Counted from the stretch's first letter, positions 8,565 through 17,750 are shown. The stretch is DNA of 64,000 bases from Larkinella punicea (GCF_003334855.1 NZ_QOWE01000001.1:248001-312000), one strand, 5' to 3'. Notes: generated by a model not told the origin, from the sequence alone. Translations and numbers: made by a program.

Positions 8565-10481
8565 TTACAACAAGAATTTAAGCCGAATCACTTCCTTCTC
8601 GTTCAAATACCGCCAGGTTCCGCGCGGCAGTTCTTTTTTGTTCAAACCGGCATACACCGTCCGGTCCAGTTTCGTCACGACGTAGTCGAAATGCTCGAAA
8701 ATCCGGCGAACAATGCGGTTGCGACCGCTGTGAATTTCGATGCCGATAACCTGGGCATCCGGCGTCACAATTCCCAGATCGTCAGGTTTAATATAACCAT
8801 CTTCCAGTTCAAAACCGTCCCGAATCGCTTCAAAATGTTCGTTGGTCAACGGTTTGTCGAGTTCAACCTGGTATACTTTCTTGATTTCGTTCGATGGATG
8901 AGTCAGTTTTTCGACCAGTTCACCGTCGTTTGTCAGCAGCAGCAAACCGGTGGTGTTGCGGTCCAGACGGCCCACCGGATAAATCCGGTACGGCGTTGCT
9001 CCGGCCACCAGATCCATCACCGTGTTGCGGTCTTCCGGATCTTCTGTCGTCGTGATATAATCTTTCGGTTTATTCAACAACACGTAGGTCATTTTCTCCG
9101 GATTCAGCACCCGGGTACCGTATTTGATCACATCCGTGGGCTGCACTTTGTAGCCCATTTCGGTCACCACTTTGCCGTTCACGCTGACATCGCCTTTGGC
9201 AATCAGTTCATCGGCATCCCGGCGCGAGCAAATCCCGGCGTTGGCAACATACCGGTTCAGCCGGATCAATCCCGAGTCGGCATCGCGCGGTTTTTTATCA
9301 CGGTCACCACTTCCGGCTTGCTCACGAACTTTCTCATGACCTACCCGCTTCGGGCGTTTGTCGCGCGAATTGCGGCCTCCCAACGCCTGCTCCTTCATCT
9401 TGTCGATGTCGTATTCCGGTGCCCGCGAACGGCCCACCTGACGACCCCGACTGTCTTCAATTTTTTGCTGTTTGGCCGCATCACTGTCGTCCTGACGGGG
9501 GCGGTCATAACGCGAGGGCTGATCGTCCCGGCGTTCCCGATCGCCCGGGCGACTGTCCCGGCTGAATCCTTTGTTCTCGTCACGCGGTCCCCGCGGACGG
9601 TCAAAATCCCGGCGCTCGCGGTCGGCGGGACGGTCTTCGCGCGATCCGCGATCATCCCGGCGCGGGCGGTCAAATTCCCGTCGTTCACCGCTGGACGGGC
9701 GGTCGTCCCGGCGGGGCCGATCAAACTCCCGGCGTTCGCGCGGTTCTGCTCCGGGTTCGGTGTTGCGGTCATCGCGCGGTTCGCTCTCGCGGCTCCGTTC
9801 GGTGCGCTCACCGTAGCTGCGTTCCGACCCAAACCGGCTTTCCCGGCGCTCGGGCCGGTCAGTATGTGGCCTTGCCTCGTCATTCCGCGACCGGTCACCG
9901 TGCGATTTTTCACTACCGAAACGGCTGTTGCGGGTTTCCGACTGACCGCCGTTGCGGCCATACCGGGGTTTGTCATCCCGCGAACCCGAACCGCCAAACC
10001 GGCTGCTGCGGTTATCCGGGCGGTCATCCCGGCGGAAATCTTTATTTTCATCCCGTGGTCCGCGCGGACGGTCAAAATCACGGCGGGGTCCACCGCCTTC
10101 AAACCGGCCACCACGCGGGCTATCACTGCGGGATCTTTCATTCCGATCCGGGCGATCCGATGACGGACCGGACGACCGGCGATCATCATTCCGTTCAAAA
10201 CGCGGACGATCCGGGCGCGAACCCGCGTAATTAGAGCCACCCGTCCGGGGCCGTTCCGATCGTTTATCATCAAACCGGCGTTCACCGGACGAAGGACGTT
10301 CTCCCCGCGGTTTGTCGAAACCCGGTTTGTCGAAACTGCGCTCTTTGCGTTCATCCTTACGGTCTCCGGAGTCCTTGCGTTTGACGACGTTGCTGTAGAA
10401 TTTATTCGTCGTCTCCGTCTGACCGTAGCCTCCCGATCTGCCTTCCCGGCGGCTCTGGGGTTCTTCTCTTTTCTTACTCAT
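8565..10481 (-). CDS. rluB: RluB/RsuA-type pseudouridine synthase with a very long arginine-rich N-terminal extension
   Basis: The C-terminal 232 residues are a complete RsuA/RluB/RluE/RluF-type enzyme. An S4 RNA-binding domain starts near residue 407 (RLNRYVANAGICSRRDADELI), and the catalytic motif GRLDRNTTGLLLLTND carries Asp507. The preceding 400 residues are low complexity, dominated by R, D, E, G, S and P, with recurring units such as RRDDRPSSGERREFDRPR and DRPRGPRDENK. The whole is about two and a half times the usual length. The catalytic half should make pseudouridine in 23S rRNA; which uridine is inferred only from family. The tail probably binds RNA or promotes condensation (inference). 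A minus-strand promoter is proposed at 10564-10571. Confidence 0.85.
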   Translation of the reverse strand: MSKKREEPQSRREGRSGGYGQTETTNKFYSNVVKRKDSGDRKDERKERSFDKPGFDKPRGERPSSGERRFDDKRSERPRTGGSNYAGSRPDRPRFERNDDRRSSGPSSDRPDRNERSRSDSPRGGRFEGGGPRRDFDRPRGPRDENKDFRRDDRPDNRSSRFGGSGSRDDKPRYGRNGGQSETRNSRFGSEKSHGDRSRNDEARPHTDRPERRESRFGSERSYGERTERSRESEPRDDRNTEPGAEPRERREFDRPRRDDRPSSGERREFDRPRRDDRGSREDRPADRERRDFDRPRGPRDENKGFSRDSRPGDRERRDDQPSRYDRPRQDDSDAAKQQKIEDSRGRQVGRSRAPEYDIDKMKEQALGGRNSRDKRPKRVGHEKVREQAGSGDRDKKPRDADSGLIRLNRYVANAGICSRRDADELIAKGDVSVNGKVVTEMGYKVQPTDVIKYGTRVLNPEKMTYVLLNKPKDYITTTEDPEDRNTVMDLVAGATPYRIYPVGRLDRNTTGLLLLTNDGELVEKLTHPSNEIKKVYQVELDKPLTNEHFEAIRDGFELEDGYIKPDDLGIVTPDAQVIGIEIHSGRNRIVRRIFEHFDYVVTKLDRTVYAGLNKKELPRGTWRYLNEKEVIRLKFLL

Positions 10482-10563
10482 GAAAGTTGCAGTATCACTA
10501 CTGTAGTTATTGTAGATTCTATTGATTATCAGCCAGTTCGAAAACGCATCCTGAAATGGGCTG

Positions 10564-10571
10564 CAAAGTTA
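10564..10571 (-). promoter_or_regulatory. Bacteroidota -7 box (TAACTTTG) for the pseudouridine synthase gene
   Basis: On the minus strand TAACTTTG matches TAnnTTTG and lies 82 bases before the ATG at 10481. A -33 TTTG at the expected spacing is not clear. Confidence 0.5.
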
Positions 10572-10675
10572 GCGTATTTTAATGTAACTTCTGTCTTTGT
10601 TCTGAAACGGAACACCATTTTGTCCGGAAACAATTCCTAACCTCACAACAATTCCCATTCTGATTTCTCTTACCA

Positions 10676-12733
10676 ATGGCTTCTGCAACTACTTCTATAC
10701 AACCTGACTCCAAAGAACCAATCTGGAAACCCGACCGGCGGATGATCGACCAATCGCAGATGAAACGATACCTGGACTGGCTGTTTGTCAAGAAAGGTTT
10801 GTATTTCCGCGATTACCACGACTTGTGGGACTGGTCGACCACAGACCTCGAAGATTTCTGGCGAAGCATCTGGCAGTTTTTCAATATCCAAAGCCACCGC
10901 GATTACCAGGAGGTGATCGAAAAACCGGCTTCGGGCATGATCGGGACCCGTTGGTTTACCGGAGCGACCCTGAACTACGCCGAACATATTTTCCGCAACA
11001 AAACCAGCGAACGCCCGGCCATCCTTTTCCAGTCGGAACAACAGTCACTGACGTCGTTAAGCTGGTCGGAACTGGAACAACAGGTGACGGCCATCGCCCA
11101 TTTTCTGCGCGAAAACAACGTCCGCCCCGGCGACCGCGTCGTGTCGGTGTTGCCCAACATCCCGGAAGCCGTCGTGGCCTTTCTGGCCACCAACAGCGTG
11201 GGCGCCATCTGGTCGAGTTGTTCACCGGATTTCGGTACGCCCAGCATCATCGACCGCTTCCGGCAAATCGAGCCCAAGGTGCTGTTTGCCATCGATGGCT
11301 ACCATTATAACGGAAAACCGATCGACAAAACCGACGCGCTGAGCGACTTGCAGACGGCATTGCCCACGTTAAAGAAAGTGGTCTGGGTAGCCAATCTCGA
11401 TCCTGATTTCGAACCGCCAACCGGCCCCCGCAGCAAGTCGGTTTTGTGGAATTCGGTCCTGCAAACCAACACGGCGATTCCCCTGGTTTTTGAACCGGTG
11501 CCGTTCGAACACCCAATCTGGATTCTGTTTTCGTCGGGAACAACCGGCAAACCGAAGGCCATTACCCACAGCGTCGGGGGCTGTTTGCTGGAACACCTGA
11601 AAGCGCTGGCTCTACACCAGGATGTTCAGCCCGGCGACCGGTATTTCTGGTACTCCACGACGGGCTGGATGATGTGGAATTATTCGGTGGCGTCGTTGCT
11701 GGTCGGGGCCACGCTAGTCATTTACGACGGTTCGGCGGGGTATCCCAACATGGACGTACTCTGGAATCTGGCCGAGCGCGCGCGGGTCAATCATTTCGGC
11801 GCGGGGGCGGCCTACCTGCTGGCCTGTATGCGGGCGGGGCTGTCCTACGTCGGAAGTTCAAAGTTAGTTCACCTGAAAACCATTGGCTCCACGGGCTCGC
11901 CGTTGCCGCCCGAAGGCTTCCGCTGGGTGTATGAATCGGTCAAAAAAGACGTCTGGCTGGTGTCGCTCAGTGGCGGTACGGACATTTGCAGCGGTTTTGT
12001 CGGCGGTTGTCCGCTGCTACCGGTTTACGAAGGCGAAATTCAGTGCCGGATGCTGGGGTGTAAACTCGAATCGTTCGACGAAAACGCGAAACCGATCCGC
12101 AACGAACTGGGCGAAATGGTGATTCTGGAACCCATGCCGTCGATGCCGATCTATTTCTGGAATGACAACCACAATGATCCGGCGGGTAACCAACGCTACA
12201 AATCCAGTTACTTTGACCAGTACGACGGCATCTGGCGGCACGGCGACTGGATCAAGATTACCGACCGCAAAACCGTCGTCATCTACGGTCGCTCCGACGC
12301 CACGCTCAACCGCGACGGCGTTCGGATCGGCACGAGCGAGGTGTATAGCGCCGTCGAGAGTGTTCCCGACGTAGCCGACAGCCTCGTGGTTTGCCTCGAA
12401 CTCCCCGGCGGACGGTATTTTATGCCCCTGTTTGTGGTGCTCGAAGGCCAGACCACCGATCCGGCGACCGAACTCAACGCGGAAATGGCCCAGCGAATCC
12501 GGCTCGCGCTCCGAACCCAATACAGCCCCCGGCACGTTCCCGACGCCATTTTTCAGGTACCGGAAATACCGTATACGATCAGCGGGAAAAAAGTAGAGGC
12601 CCCCGTCAAAAAGATTCTGATGGGCATCTCGCCCGAACGGGTAACGAGTCGCGATACACTCCGGAATCCGTCGGCGCTGGATACCTTTATTCTGCTGGCA
12701 GACAGCATGAAATCTGATTTGTTGGTGAAATAG
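10676..12733 (+). CDS. aacS: Acetoacetyl-CoA synthetase (acetoacetate-CoA ligase)
   Basis: This 685-residue protein is an ANL-superfamily adenylate-forming enzyme. It has an N-terminal ACS-type region (WFxGATLNYAEH near 93-104), P-loop FSSGTTGKPKAITH (285-298), the D-G-V-R-I-G segment after GRSDATLNRDG, and the C-terminal ISGKKVEAPVKK lysine region. The GTRWFTGATLNYAE and LLSLSGGTDICSGFVGG-like motifs separate it from plain acetyl-CoA synthetase. It activates acetoacetate to acetoacetyl-CoA in the cytosol at the cost of ATP, linking ketone-body or leucine catabolism to lipid metabolism. Length and motif order are normal. It is probably transcribed alone. Confidence 0.88.
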   Translation: MASATTSIQPDSKEPIWKPDRRMIDQSQMKRYLDWLFVKKGLYFRDYHDLWDWSTTDLEDFWRSIWQFFNIQSHRDYQEVIEKPASGMIGTRWFTGATLNYAEHIFRNKTSERPAILFQSEQQSLTSLSWSELEQQVTAIAHFLRENNVRPGDRVVSVLPNIPEAVVAFLATNSVGAIWSSCSPDFGTPSIIDRFRQIEPKVLFAIDGYHYNGKPIDKTDALSDLQTALPTLKKVVWVANLDPDFEPPTGPRSKSVLWNSVLQTNTAIPLVFEPVPFEHPIWILFSSGTTGKPKAITHSVGGCLLEHLKALALHQDVQPGDRYFWYSTTGWMMWNYSVASLLVGATLVIYDGSAGYPNMDVLWNLAERARVNHFGAGAAYLLACMRAGLSYVGSSKLVHLKTIGSTGSPLPPEGFRWVYESVKKDVWLVSLSGGTDICSGFVGGCPLLPVYEGEIQCRMLGCKLESFDENAKPIRNELGEMVILEPMPSMPIYFWNDNHNDPAGNQRYKSSYFDQYDGIWRHGDWIKITDRKTVVIYGRSDATLNRDGVRIGTSEVYSAVESVPDVADSLVVCLELPGGRYFMPLFVVLEGQTTDPATELNAEMAQRIRLALRTQYSPRHVPDAIFQVPEIPYTISGKKVEAPVKKILMGISPERVTSRDTLRNPSALDTFILLADSMKSDLLVK

Positions 12734-12914
12734 GAGAGTCGGAATAAATTCTATATCTTTCATTCAATTTCGGCAAACATTTTGCCCGTATTTTATCGTT
12801 ATGCAGTAAGTGCGCACGGACTTCCGGGCAGTCGGGTTTTGGGCGTGTTAGTCGAGTAAACTAGTATCAACAACCTATAGAATGTTTTGCGGACGACTGT
12901 CCGTGGGTACGACT

Positions 12915-14597
12915 ATGAGAGAACCTGAACGCGAAAAAATTCAGAACGACAAGGCGACCGTCCGGTTGCCGATGCTCCTGGGCATCACGCTGGCAGCCGG
13001 CATGTTGATCGGCGCTACATTTTTTAGTGGCGGAAAAAGCCTCAACAACATCGGACGCGGGTATTCTAAGTTCAAGGAAGTTCTTCAACTGATTGAGAAT
13101 AACTACGTTGATTCGGTCAATACGGACGATCTGGTGGATTATTCCATCTCCAAAATGCTGGAGAAACTGGACCCGCACACCACCTACATGAACCCGACGG
13201 ATGCCGTGGCCGCCCGAACGCAACTGGAAGGCGGTTTTGACGGAATCGGTGTCGAATTCAATATTTACAAAGACACGGTTTACGTCGTAACGCCCATGGC
13301 CGGTGGCCCGTCCGAAACCGCCGGGATTCTGAGTGGCGATAAGATCATCAAGGTCGACGAGACCGATATGACCGGCAGCAAACTGGACAATGCCCTCGTT
13401 TTCAAGAAACTACGCGGCAAAAAAGGATCGTCCGTCAAATTGTTCGTCCTGCGCAAAGGCGAGAAAAAACCGCTGACCTTCACGGTTCAGCGCGACCGGA
13501 TTCCGACCTATTCCGTCGATGCGGCATACATGATCGATGACAAAACCGGGTATATCAAGGTAAACCGGTTCTCGGAGACGACCTACGACGAGTTCAAAAA
13601 AGCCCTGGGAACCCTGAAGCAAAAAGGCATGAGGCAGATGGTGCTCGACCTGCGCAACAACCCCGGCGGCTACATGGACCGGGCGACGAGCCTGGCCGAC
13701 GAGTTCATCTCCGGTGATAAACTACTGGTGTATACCGATGGCAAGGATGACCGCTACGACCGCCAGACCAAAGCCCGCATTGCCGGCCAATTTGAAGAAG
13801 GCCCGGTGATCGTGCTGATGGACGAAGGCAGCGCGTCGGCGTCAGAGATTGTGGCGGGTGCCTTGCAGGATCAGGATCGGGCGCTGATTGTCGGACGGCG
13901 GTCGTTTGGCAAAGGGCTGGTGCAAATGCCGGTCATGTTATCCGACGGTTCCGAATTGCGGCTAACGATTTCCCGCTATTATACGCCAAGCGGCCGGAGT
14001 ATTCAGAAACCGTATGTGGCCGGTCACGGTGAAGATTACGAAAAAGAACTGGAAGCCCGTTCGAAGAGCGGGGAATATTACATTGCCGACAGCATCAAGA
14101 ACAACGCGAAATACAAATTTAAAACGTCGGGTGGCCGGACGGTTTTCGGAGCCGGTGGCATCACGCCCGATGTGTTCGTACCCCGCGATACGCTGTTCAT
14201 GACCAAGTATCTGATTCAGTTGTTTAACAAAAACATTGTTCGTGAACAGGCGATGGAATACGCCAACGATCACCGCAAACAACTGGAAAAAGACGGTTTT
14301 AACAGCTACAAGAAGAATTTTGTCATCACAGACGCCATGCTGAAACGCCTGACGGACGACGCCACGGCGCAGGGCATCAAGTTTAACGAAGCCGAATACA
14401 AGCGGTCGAAGAAATACATCCAGACGCAGTTGAAAGCCTACATCGCGCAGTATGCGTGGCGGCAGGGCCACCGCGACGGTCTCAACAACGAATTCTTCGA
14501 AATGCTGTCGGAGGGCGACGAAACGTACAAGAAAGCCCTGACGCTCTTCGATCAGGCGCGGTTATTGGAAAAAGGCGGGTATGCCGCCCAAAAGTAG
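12915..14597 (+). CDS. C-terminal processing peptidase (S41 family)
   Basis: This 560-residue protein is counted from the ATG at 12915; the earlier ATG at 12882 would add eleven unlikely residues. A single N-terminal membrane anchor (about 20-38) is followed by a PDZ domain (about 108-190) and the S41 protease core. The core carries the catalytic dyad Ser308 in DEGSASASEI and Lys333 in RSFGKGLVQ. The C-terminal helical extension resembles Prc/CtpA proteins of Bacteroidota. It acts in the periplasm on protein C-termini. It has its own gene-free leader (12734-12914) with a near-consensus TATCTTTC box at about 12753. The 3' end meets the convergent ffh gene across a hairpin. Confidence 0.88.
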   Translation: MREPEREKIQNDKATVRLPMLLGITLAAGMLIGATFFSGGKSLNNIGRGYSKFKEVLQLIENNYVDSVNTDDLVDYSISKMLEKLDPHTTYMNPTDAVAARTQLEGGFDGIGVEFNIYKDTVYVVTPMAGGPSETAGILSGDKIIKVDETDMTGSKLDNALVFKKLRGKKGSSVKLFVLRKGEKKPLTFTVQRDRIPTYSVDAAYMIDDKTGYIKVNRFSETTYDEFKKALGTLKQKGMRQMVLDLRNNPGGYMDRATSLADEFISGDKLLVYTDGKDDRYDRQTKARIAGQFEEGPVIVLMDEGSASASEIVAGALQDQDRALIVGRRSFGKGLVQMPVMLSDGSELRLTISRYYTPSGRSIQKPYVAGHGEDYEKELEARSKSGEYYIADSIKNNAKYKFKTSGGRTVFGAGGITPDVFVPRDTLFMTKYLIQLFNKNIVREQAMEYANDHRKQLEKDGFNSYKKNFVITDAMLKRLTDDATAQGIKFNEAEYKRSKKYIQTQLKAYIAQYAWRQGHRDGLNNEFFEMLSEGDETYKKALTLFDQARLLEKGGYAAQK

Positions 14598-14599
14598 AA

Positions 14600-14635
14600 A
14601 GCAAAAAAGTAGAACGGAGGATCTCCGTTCTACTT
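14600..14635 (-). terminator. Intrinsic terminator of ffh
   Basis: Thirteen-base perfect arms AAGTAGAACGGAG (14607-14619) and CTCCGTTCTACTT (14623-14635) enclose a three-base loop. On the minus strand the stem is followed by a T run. The arm overlaps the last codons of ffh (stop at 14630-14632). In the plus direction it may also help end the protease transcript. Confidence 0.8.
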
Positions 14636-15949
14636 CATCATTTTACTGAGCTTGCCCGACGACTGCATCTGATTCATTTTCTTCATCATCTTCCGCATTT
14701 CGTCAAACTGTTTCAGCAGATTGTTCACTTCCTGAATCGACGTACCGCTGCCGTTCGCAATGCGCTTTTTGCGGTTTCCGTCGATGATATCGGGGCGTTC
14801 GCGTTCGATCGGCGTCATGGAGCCGATGATGGCTTCGATGGGTTTGAACGAATCGTTATCGATATCGACATCCTTCATCATCTTGCCCATGCCGGGAATC
14901 ATACCGATGAGGTCTTTGATGTTCCCCATCTTTTTGATTTGCTGCAACTGCCCCCGGAAGTCGTTGAAATCGAACTTGTTCTGGCGCATTTTTGAGCTAA
15001 TGCGCTTGGCTTCGTCTTCATCGAAAGCCTGTTGCGCCCGCTCAACGAGTGAGATCACGTCACCCATGCCCAGAATCCGGCTGGCCATCCGGTCGGGGTA
15101 GAAGATGTCAAGGGCTTCCATCTTCTCGCCCGTACTCATGAACTTGATCGGTTTCTGGACGACGCCCCGAATCGAGAGCGCGGCCCCACCGCGGGCGTCA
15201 CCGTCGAGTTTTGTCAGCACCACGCCGTCGAAGTTCAGCCGGTCGTTGAAGGTTTTGGCCGTATTGACCGCATCCTGCCCCGTCATCGAATCCACCACGA
15301 ATAGCGTTTCCGACGGATTTAACGCTTTTTTGAGGTTTTCCACCTCTTTCATCATCACCTCATCCACGGCCAGACGACCGGCGGTATCGACAATAACGAC
15401 TTTCTTGCCGGTTTTACGGGCGTGCGCCAGGGCATTCTGGGCAATCTCGACGGCATTTTTGTTTTCCGGTTCGGCATAGACCTCCACACCCACCTGCTCG
15501 CCCAGCACTTTCAACTGGTCGATGGCGGCCGGGCGGTAAATGTCGCAGGCCGTTAGCAGCACGTTGCGGCCCTGTTTTTTCAGGAAAGCTGCCAGTTTGC
15601 CCGAGAACGTTGTTTTACCGGAACCCTGCAAACCCGCAATCAGGATGATGGCCGGATCGCCTTTGAGGTTAATGCCTTCGGCTTCGCCCCCCATCAGTTC
15701 GGTCAGTTCTTCCTGAACGATCTTGACGAACAGTTGCCCCGGCTCAACGGCGATCAGCACCTTGCGGTCGAGGGCTTTCTCCTTGACGCGGTCGGTAACC
15801 TCTTTGGCAACTTTGTAGTTTACGTCGGCGTCGGTCAAGGCCCGGCGCACTTCCTTTACGGTCGCGGCAACGTTGATTTCGGTAATCCGACCCTGTCCTT
15901 TTAAGGTCTTGAAAGCCTGATTAAGCTTATCCTGAAGATTTTCAAACAT
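14630..15949 (-). CDS. ffh: Signal recognition particle GTPase Ffh (SRP54)
   Basis: This 439-residue protein has the standard N-G-M order. The helical N domain is followed by the G domain, with P-loop GLQGSGKTT, DTAGRL, and TKLDGDARGGAAL. The M domain is methionine-rich and ends in KKMNQMQSSGKLSKMMK. It binds 4.5S RNA and signal sequences of nascent membrane proteins and delivers ribosomes to FtsY. The motifs look complete. Its leader contains a large hairpin (15968-16060) between the proposed promoter and the start codon, which is unusual for an essential gene. Confidence 0.95.
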   Translation of the reverse strand: MFENLQDKLNQAFKTLKGQGRITEINVAATVKEVRRALTDADVNYKVAKEVTDRVKEKALDRKVLIAVEPGQLFVKIVQEELTELMGGEAEGINLKGDPAIILIAGLQGSGKTTFSGKLAAFLKKQGRNVLLTACDIYRPAAIDQLKVLGEQVGVEVYAEPENKNAVEIAQNALAHARKTGKKVVIVDTAGRLAVDEVMMKEVENLKKALNPSETLFVVDSMTGQDAVNTAKTFNDRLNFDGVVLTKLDGDARGGAALSIRGVVQKPIKFMSTGEKMEALDIFYPDRMASRILGMGDVISLVERAQQAFDEDEAKRISSKMRQNKFDFNDFRGQLQQIKKMGNIKDLIGMIPGMGKMMKDVDIDNDSFKPIEAIIGSMTPIERERPDIIDGNRKKRIANGSGTSIQEVNNLLKQFDEMRKMMKKMNQMQSSGKLSKMMK

Positions 15950-15967
15950 GATTCGATGCTTATTTAC

Positions 15968-16060
15968 CTCTGATTCCCTCTGATCGTCTCTGGTTAGCTC
16001 TGTGTACTAGCTATTAAATTGTTACACAGAGTTAACCAGAGAGTATCGGAGAAATCAGAG
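15968..16060. repeat. Long imperfect hairpin in the ffh leader
   Basis: An arm of about 39 bases, CTCTGATTCCCTCTGAT...CTGTGTA, pairs with a downstream reverse complement ending ...GGAGAAATCAGAG, with only a few mismatches and a loop of about 14 bases. Both arms are built from degenerate CTCTG units. With a start site near 16059, almost the whole untranslated leader of ffh would fold into this stem. Confidence 0.7.
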
Positions 16061-16065
16061 AACTG

Positions 16066-16073
16066 CAAAGTTA
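16066..16073 (-). promoter_or_regulatory. Bacteroidota -7 box (TAACTTTG) for ffh
   Basis: The minus-strand TAACTTTG matches TAnnTTTG, 117 bases upstream of the ffh ATG and just outside the long hairpin. No clear -33 TTTG was found. Confidence 0.5.
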
Positions 16074-16166
16074 ATGAATTTTAGGAGAGGGAGGAAATAC
16101 CTGTTTGGTTGGTTAACGTTGACTTAATCGCAAATCTATCGTCTAAAGAGATATTAAAATGCGGCA

Positions 16167-16583
16167 ATGATGAATGGAAGGCTACTCAAGCAAATTTCTG
16201 AAGTACGAATCAAAGAAGCGGCTGTCTTGTTATCAACAAAAAACTATTGTGGTGCCTATTATTTGGCTGGATATGCTATGGAATGTGCGCTAAAAGCCTG
16301 TATCGCTCAAAAGACAAAAAGACATGTTTTTCCGGATAAGAACTTTGCCCAAAAATGCTATACCCATGATTTAAAAGAATTGGTAAAACTAGCAGATTTA
16401 GAGGCACAACGACTAAATTTGAAAAAGCACAACTGCACTTTCGCTACCAATTGGACCATCGTGAAAGACTGGAACGAAAGTAGCCGGTATCGAATGATTA
16501 CAAAAGCCGAGGCTAAAAATTTACTTGATTCAGTAACCGACCCGATTAGTGGAATATTAATATGGATACAGCACTATTGGTAA
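16167..16583 (+). CDS. HEPN-domain protein
   Basis: This 138-residue all-helical protein has the HEPN core signature YYLAGYAMECALKACIA (about 31-47). HEPN proteins are often RNases in toxin-antitoxin or defence pairs. Their Rx4-6H active motif may be represented by RLNLKKH near residue 90, but that is uncertain and the protein could be a non-catalytic HEPN. Two adjacent ATGs (16167, 16170) are possible starts. The coding sequence is visibly A+T-richer than its neighbours, suggesting acquisition. The end overlaps the next gene by 22 bases, so the two are probably translationally coupled. Confidence 0.65.
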   Translation: MMNGRLLKQISEVRIKEAAVLLSTKNYCGAYYLAGYAMECALKACIAQKTKRHVFPDKNFAQKCYTHDLKELVKLADLEAQRLNLKKHNCTFATNWTIVKDWNESSRYRMITKAEAKNLLDSVTDPISGILIWIQHYW

Positions 16584-16942
16584 ACAAACAACTGGAAGAA
16601 GGAAAGAAACTGCTCGAAAAGCTGGATGCTTCGGGTGCTTCCATTCCGGTTGCTCTCTGGATTAATCTTCCGGATACCGAAAATTGGCGTTTATTGTTTG
16701 CCATGAAAGGTATTGATCGGGACGGATCAAGAATGGCCTACACTAAAATATACAAGGTCATCAAAGAAAATGAAATCGACCTTTCATTAGGCGATGTATC
16801 GGTGATTGATACGCATAATACGTTGTGCCGTCAATTGAAACACATGATCCATACTGAACCCGGAATCAGTAACATTCCATTTTTTGGCAACTACATACAC
16901 GGTCAGCGGTTTCCTGATTCGGTGCTTTATCGGGTAAATTGA
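16562..16942 (+). CDS. Uncharacterised partner of the HEPN protein
   Basis: This 126-residue protein, MDTALLVNKQLEEGKKLLEKLD..., begins with a helical segment and continues with mixed alpha/beta sequence (WRLLFAMKGIDRDGSRMAYTKIYKVIKE). I do not recognise a family. It lacks the GSx10DxD motif of MNT nucleotidyltransferases, the usual HEPN partner. The 22-base overlap with the HEPN gene and the shared A+T-rich composition argue for a two-gene cassette in which this may be the antitoxin or regulator (inference). Confidence 0.55.
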   Translation: MDTALLVNKQLEEGKKLLEKLDASGASIPVALWINLPDTENWRLLFAMKGIDRDGSRMAYTKIYKVIKENEIDLSLGDVSVIDTHNTLCRQLKHMIHTEPGISNIPFFGNYIHGQRFPDSVLYRVN

Positions 16943-16977
16943 TAGACCCTACCCTATGGCCCAAACCCCTGCGGTTT

Positions 16978-17538
16978 TCACAACAGCAACCCGTGCCAGC
17001 CTTCCCGCAACTTATTCACCGCACGGTGTAGCAGATTACCGACGGACTGGTAGCTGAGCCCCATCACTTCCGCAATTTTATCGTTCGGCAAAGCCGCAAA
17101 AAACTTCAGGTGAACGGCTTCCTGCTGGCGGTCGGTCAGGGTTTTCAGGAGTGTTTCCAGGCGGCTGCGCTGGTAGGCCGATAATTCCGTTCGGATCAGT
17201 TCGTCCTCGAAGCTCTCGGCGTGGAGAAAACCGTCGGCCATCCCGTCTTCAAACGGCTCCGTCTGTCCCCTTCGGAGGGCATCTTTATACAATTTCCGGC
17301 GTAACGATTTGAAGAGATACACCCGCACATACTCCGTCTGGGCAATGTTTCGGCGGTAGGCCCAGAGTTCCACAAACAAGTCCTGTATACAATCTTTTAA
17401 CAGGTCTGCGTCGCGGGTAAACTTAAAACCGTAGTGGTGCAGCGGGCGGTAGAAACGCCGGATCAGTTCTTCAAAAGCCACTTCGTCTCCCATTCGAACC
17501 TGATTCCACAGATCCGGGTCCGATATCGTTTCTTTCAT
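16978..17538 (-). CDS. ECF RNA polymerase sigma factor (FecI-like)
   Basis: This 186-residue sigma factor has region 2 (FEELIRRFYRPLHHYGFKFTRDADLLKDCIQDLFVELW) and region 4 with the helix-turn-helix (TDRQQEAVHLKFFAALPNDKIAEVMGLSYQSVGNLLHRAVNKLRE). It belongs to the group that pairs with FecR anti-sigma factors to control SusC/TonB receptors in Bacteroidota. The FecR gene starts divergently at 17751, 212 bases away, followed by susC and susD. This sigma probably directs transcription of that locus on receipt of a TonB-receptor signal (inference from gene order). Confidence 0.88.
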   Translation of the reverse strand: MKETISDPDLWNQVRMGDEVAFEELIRRFYRPLHHYGFKFTRDADLLKDCIQDLFVELWAYRRNIAQTEYVRVYLFKSLRRKLYKDALRRGQTEPFEDGMADGFLHAESFEDELIRTELSAYQRSRLETLLKTLTDRQQEAVHLKFFAALPNDKIAEVMGLSYQSVGNLLHRAVNKLREGWHGLLL

Positions 17539-17750
17539 ACGGACGGAGAATTAAGCATACGAATGAATCAGTTCACGAAGATAAACCAAATGCCGTTCTT
17601 CTCAAAAAGTAGTAGTTTATCCGTAAAAATTTGCAGCGAGCTGCGAAAATGAGCGATGATCACCCCCAACAAAAATTTACCCGTCCGTGGGTATGAACTT
17701 CAAAAACCGTTCTATCTACCTAAACAAGACCGGAGAACTCACCCCGTTAC

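Noticed and set aside
8691-10163. A 490-codon plus-strand open frame opposite the pseudouridine synthase
   Set aside because: It lies antisense to a gene with an S4 domain and catalytic motif and to a repetitive arginine-rich tail, which produces spurious long frames.
9560-10460. The repetitive stretch as a possible CRISPR array or tandem DNA repeat
   Set aside because: The repeats are irregular, in frame, and encode arginine-rich peptide blocks; there are no uniform spacers.
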